64,000 nt of DNA, from the NCBI RefSeq assembly GCF_900112085.1, contig NZ_FOJY01000002.1, positions 186,001-250,000 on the forward strand. The letters run 5' to 3'. Source of the stretch: Acetitomaculum ruminis DSM 5522 (GTDB lineage: Bacteria; Bacillota; Clostridia; Lachnospirales; Lachnospiraceae). Below, in pieces: positions 61,394 to 64,000 of this stretch. Position 1 is the stretch's first letter. Every line of letters begins with the position of its first letter. Below the pieces are notes generated by a model. That model saw only the letters and a list, made by a program, of their open reading frames with translations. It had not been told where the DNA came from and ran no database searches. The position numbers and the translations under genes were made by a program.

Positions 61394-62260
61394 TTATTGT
61401 TTAGAAAGCTTTTTTATTTTGATTCTTTTATATGTAATAAATAATGAGGAAAAAACACATATTGCAAAAGCCAATACTCTTGAAACAGGCAAATTAGTGT
61501 TCCAAATTAAAAGCTGATCCGTTCTTAAAGCTTCAATAAAGAATCTTCCTAATCCATAAAACATAAGATAAAGCATAAATATTTCTCCCTGAAACGCCTT
61601 ATGTTTACGATAAACAAGTAAAAATATCAAAACACATAAATTCCAGACAGATTCATACAAAAATGTCGGATGAACCTGTATATATTGAATACCATTTATA
61701 CTTTCAATATGTTTTTCCATAACCGCCGTAATCTCATTTGCTCTTACTGCTGAAACCGGAAGCTGCATGGCAAACAAATTATTGGTATAATCTCCAAAGG
61801 CCTCTCTGTTAAAAAAGTTCCCCCATCTTCCTAATATCTGCCCGGTCAATAATCCCAAAACCACCGAATCAGCAGTCATAAAGAAGCTTATTTTTTTAAT
61901 CTTTGTATAAAAAAATAAAGTCAAAGCACCTGCTATTACTCCTCCAAATATAGCAAGTCCACCTTCTCTGATATTAAAAATGCTAAAAAGATCATCTTTA
62001 TAATTGTCCCATGAGAAAATGACATAATATAGTCTCGCTCCGATTATTGAAATAGCCAACAAATAAATGGATAAATCCCATATCATTTCATTTTTAGCAC
62101 CGTTTTTTCTGGCATCATAATCTGCCAAAAATATACCAAGTATCATACCAAGACCTATGATAATTCCATAAAAGGCAATATCAAAGCCATTAATACTTAT
62201 GGTTTTGGGAACATAAGAAAGAAAAATGTTTAAATTCGGAAACCCGATACCCATATCCAT
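61394..62260 (-). CDS. lgt: Prolipoprotein diacylglyceryl transferase
   Basis: Transfers diacylglyceryl to the lipobox cysteine of prolipoproteins, in the membrane. The 288-aa protein has about seven helices, the signature GRWGNFFNREAFG (Lgt signature with Arg), ARLYYVIFSW, HPTFLYESVWNL and GRFFIEALRTDQL, with catalytic His and Arg. Start at 62260 has a GGAGG at somewhat long distance. It overlaps no neighbour; YdcF-like gene upstream is seven bp away. Confidence 0.95.
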   Translation of the reverse strand: MDMGIGFPNLNIFLSYVPKTISINGFDIAFYGIIIGLGMILGIFLADYDARKNGAKNEMIWDLSIYLLAISIIGARLYYVIFSWDNYKDDLFSIFNIREGGLAIFGGVIAGALTLFFYTKIKKISFFMTADSVVLGLLTGQILGRWGNFFNREAFGDYTNNLFAMQLPVSAVRANEITAVMEKHIESINGIQYIQVHPTFLYESVWNLCVLIFLLVYRKHKAFQGEIFMLYLMFYGLGRFFIEALRTDQLLIWNTNLPVSRVLAFAICVFSSLFITYKRIKIKKLSKQ

Positions 62261-62267
62261 GATTTTC

Positions 62268-63047
62268 TTATCCTCCTCCTTTTCTACTCTTTTTAAACTT
62301 TTCTTTTATCCTATAGTAATTAAACTTTAAAATAGCAAAAAATTCCCTTGTCATATAATTAGGTAAAAGTATCCTTACCGAACCGGCTGAAATCCCGTAA
62401 CAATCCTCTATTCCCGCCAGTTTTGCAATTTTTAAGGCCCTATATATATGAAAATTACTGGTACAAATCCCGATTTTCATAAGTTTTTTTCCAGTATATA
62501 AAATTTTTTTGGAATTGACTAAATTTTCATAAGTATTATAGGAATTATCTTCCATTAGAATTCTGTACGCATCTATGCCATTTTCTGTTAAAAAATCCTT
62601 CATGGCTTTCGCTTCTGTTATTTCCTCTCCCGGCCCCATCCCACCGGATACAACTATCAAAGCAGTGGAATTGATTTTGCCGGCATCAAGGGCACATATA
62701 AGTCTTTTTTTCAAAGTTCTTGTTATTTTAGTCTTTTTTACCCTTGCTCCTAAAACAATAATTCCATCTAAATCAGCCGGATATGGCTTTAGCATATGAA
62801 TAATAATCTGAATCTCTATATAAACAAAATATGTAATGAATGTGAAAATAACTCCCAGAAATAAAACTTTAAAAGGAACAGGAACATAAAGAAAACAATC
62901 TGACTTTATGCCTATTCCCAATATAAATAAAGCCAAACTCAGCAGGGGCCAAAACCAGATAAAAGAACAATTAAATCTGGCATATGAACCCGCTGCCAAA
63001 AAATAGAGCATAAAAATCCCTGATAATACTATCAAGAAAATATACAT
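62268..63047 (-). CDS. YdcF/SanA-family membrane protein (DUF218)
   Basis: A 259-aa protein with several N-terminal membrane helices (about residues 1-80) and a DUF218 domain with GIIVLGARVKKTKITRTLKKRL, LIVVSGGMGPGEEITEAKAM, NSYNTYENL, and ICTSNFHIYRAL (family motif ending in H-x-x-RA). In related proteins this fold supports envelope integrity (SanA, ElyC); exact substrate unknown. Between the SEC-C gene and lgt, gene spacing of six to seven bp suggests an operon. Confidence 0.87.
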   Translation of the reverse strand: MYIFLIVLSGIFMLYFLAAGSYARFNCSFIWFWPLLSLALFILGIGIKSDCFLYVPVPFKVLFLGVIFTFITYFVYIEIQIIIHMLKPYPADLDGIIVLGARVKKTKITRTLKKRLICALDAGKINSTALIVVSGGMGPGEEITEAKAMKDFLTENGIDAYRILMEDNSYNTYENLVNSKKILYTGKKLMKIGICTSNFHIYRALKIAKLAGIEDCYGISAGSVRILLPNYMTREFFAILKFNYYRIKEKFKKSRKGGG

Positions 63048-63053
63048 ATGGAA

Positions 63054-63554
63054 TTACCTGCCACAGCAGTATTTATATTTTTTACCGCTTCCACATGGAC
63101 ATGGTTCATTTCTGCCGACTTTTTTACCCACAATTACTGTATGGGATTTTTTCTGCTTCAGATATAATTCTTTTTTCTTTTTTTCATCGAAAATATTATT
63201 CCAAGCAGGAAGATTATAAAGCCAGTCAGCCTTTGCATCTACCATATTCATGTATAATAATTCCTTGTCAAAGCCTAAATTTACAACTGTATCCTCTACC
63301 ATTTCATCGATAGGATTTGCAACCTTTAAGCTGTCATTAATTCCATCTAAAAATCCCACCATCTCCATAAGTGTGATTCCATATTTATCAGCAAGTTCCT
63401 TAACGGTACCTGATACTGTCTCATCAGGATTTGCTAAAAGAATCTCGTATATTTTTTTTTCTTTTTCAAAATAACTGTTCCAGAATCTTTCTATTTCCCT
63501 TTTGTCCTTCTTATTTGAGTAGGCATCATCACGCCATTGTTCCAATAAACTCAT
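63054..63554 (-). CDS. SEC-C metal-binding domain protein
   Basis: A 166-aa protein. Most of it is helical with no named domain ([27 protein letters not shown], then a [16 protein letters not shown] segment), and the C-terminus is a zinc-binding SEC-C motif [23 protein letters not shown] domains are found at the tail of SecA and in stand-alone proteins of unclear role. First gene of the short operon leading to ydcF-like and lgt. Confidence 0.88.
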   Translation of the reverse strand: MSLLEQWRDDAYSNKKDKREIERFWNSYFEKEKKIYEILLANPDETVSGTVKELADKYGITLMEMVGFLDGINDSLKVANPIDEMVEDTVVNLGFDKELLYMNMVDAKADWLYNLPAWNNIFDEKKKKELYLKQKKSHTVIVGKKVGRNEPCPCGSGKKYKYCCGR

Positions 63555-63771
63555 AATTACAAAACCTTTCTAAATTGTCATAATTTTTTTATACAATGCC
63601 ATAAGTATATAACATGCTTAAGGGTTTTTCAAACTTTTTTTCGGCCATTTTCTTTACTCAGAATACTTTTTTTGTTATAGTGGAATATGTATTTTATTGT
63701 TAAGGATTTTTGCGGTTCTTTGATATATTAGTTATTTTTACCGCAATCTTCTTTTTTGAAAAGAGGTCAAA

Positions 63772-64000
63772 ATGAAAAAAGTAAAGCGTATAGGAGCTAT
63801 ATCCCTTATAGTAGTGCTTTTAGCACTGTATGTTTCTTGTATAATATTCGCACTTATCGGTTCAGAGCTTGCTATTAATCTTTTAAAAATCAGCATATAC
63901 TCTACCATAGTTTTACCTGTTTTATTATACCTCTGTATGATGTTTATAAAAATGGGTAAAAACAGAAATAACCTGTTAAATGACGCAATAAAAACGAATT
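63772..64000 (+). CDS. Small membrane protein, 3' end beyond window
   Basis: An open frame from ATG at 63772 to the window edge (76 codons so far), with AAGAGGTC four bases ahead. It starts with a basic stretch (MKKVKRI), then two hydrophobic segments: ISLIVVLLALYVSCIIFALI and a second near ISIYSTIVLPVLLYLCMMFI, then KMGKNRNN. No known family recognised. Divergent from the SEC-C gene with a 217-bp AT-rich gap. Confidence 0.7.
   Translation, partial: MKKVKRIGAISLIVVLLALYVSCIIFALIGSELAINLLKISIYSTIVLPVLLYLCMMFIKMGKNRNNLLNDAIKTN

Overview
The window looks like a chromosomal segment of an AT-rich, low-GC Gram-positive bacterium of the class Clostridia, most likely Lachnospiraceae. This rests on the AT-rich coding style, strong AGGAGG-type ribosome binding sites, the asp23-nusB-xseA-xseB-ispA-dxs-tlyA-nadK-argR-recN block, remA next to gmk and rpoZ, a dgt-dnaG-rpoD-trmK-nif3 block, and a dcw cluster ending in ftsZ. 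Genus is not decided. No transposase, integrase, phage gene, CRISPR array or rRNA was seen. Almost all genes lie on the minus strand.

Layout. 1-940: thyA (cut by the window edge) and moaC. 0.99-6.0 kb: a CgeB-like glycosyltransferase, an arginase-fold protein and a large hybrid histidine kinase that may form one operon. 6.0-10.0 kb: yicC-remA-gmk-rpoZ-rimO-pgsA, from a strong promoter that overlaps a divergent one for rqcH (10.1-11.9 kb). 11.9-22.6 kb: asp23-nusB-xseA-[repeat]-xseB-ispA-dxs-tlyA-nadK-argR-recN-glgA. 22.7-28.9 kb: a phosphohexomutase, fdhD, metA (plus strand), ligA and a pseudouridine synthase. 29.1-35.1 kb: RNase P RNA, nif3, trmK, rpoD, dnaG and dgt. 35.2-37.3 kb: an HD-GYP protein and a ketopantoate-reductase-like protein. 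37.4-40.5 kb: a metal-ATPase locus with a small DUF1490/PacL-like partner and a histidine-free Fur-family regulator flanked by palindromic operator candidates. 40.6-43.7 kb: an accessory patch with a permease-like protein, a SpoIIM-like protein, no ATPase, an out-of-frame gene remnant, a GNAT enzyme and a small membrane protein. 43.8-48.9 kb: an EF-G paralogue, a RibD-type reductase, two tRNA-Leu genes (AAG and CAG), an unknown 199-aa protein, a cytidylate-kinase-like protein and an unreported 58-aa protein. 49.1-58.7 kb: the division and cell-wall cluster mraZ-rsmH-ftsL-pbp-mraY-murD-ftsW-divIB-ftsZ, without murE, murF, murG or ftsA. 59.2-63.6 kb: a secreted polysaccharide deacetylase with about 18 aromatic cell-wall-binding-type repeats, lgt, a YdcF-like protein and a SEC-C protein. 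63.8 kb: a partial membrane protein on the plus strand.

The least ordinary signals are these. First, a roughly 156-bp structured interspersed repeat occurs at 20.2 kb, as a left-end-only copy at 46.1 kb, and as a tandem pair at 58.9 kb; it can fold into hairpins plus an apparent H-type pseudoknot. Second, the metal ATPase locus has a CPC motif changed to FSC, a PacL-like partner, a Fur-like protein without any histidine, and two GTTAG-N6-CTAAC palindromes. Third, the accessory patch at 40.6-42.7 kb appears to be decaying. Fourth, the mraZ leader carries GTGG repeats at an 11-bp period directly after a near-consensus promoter.
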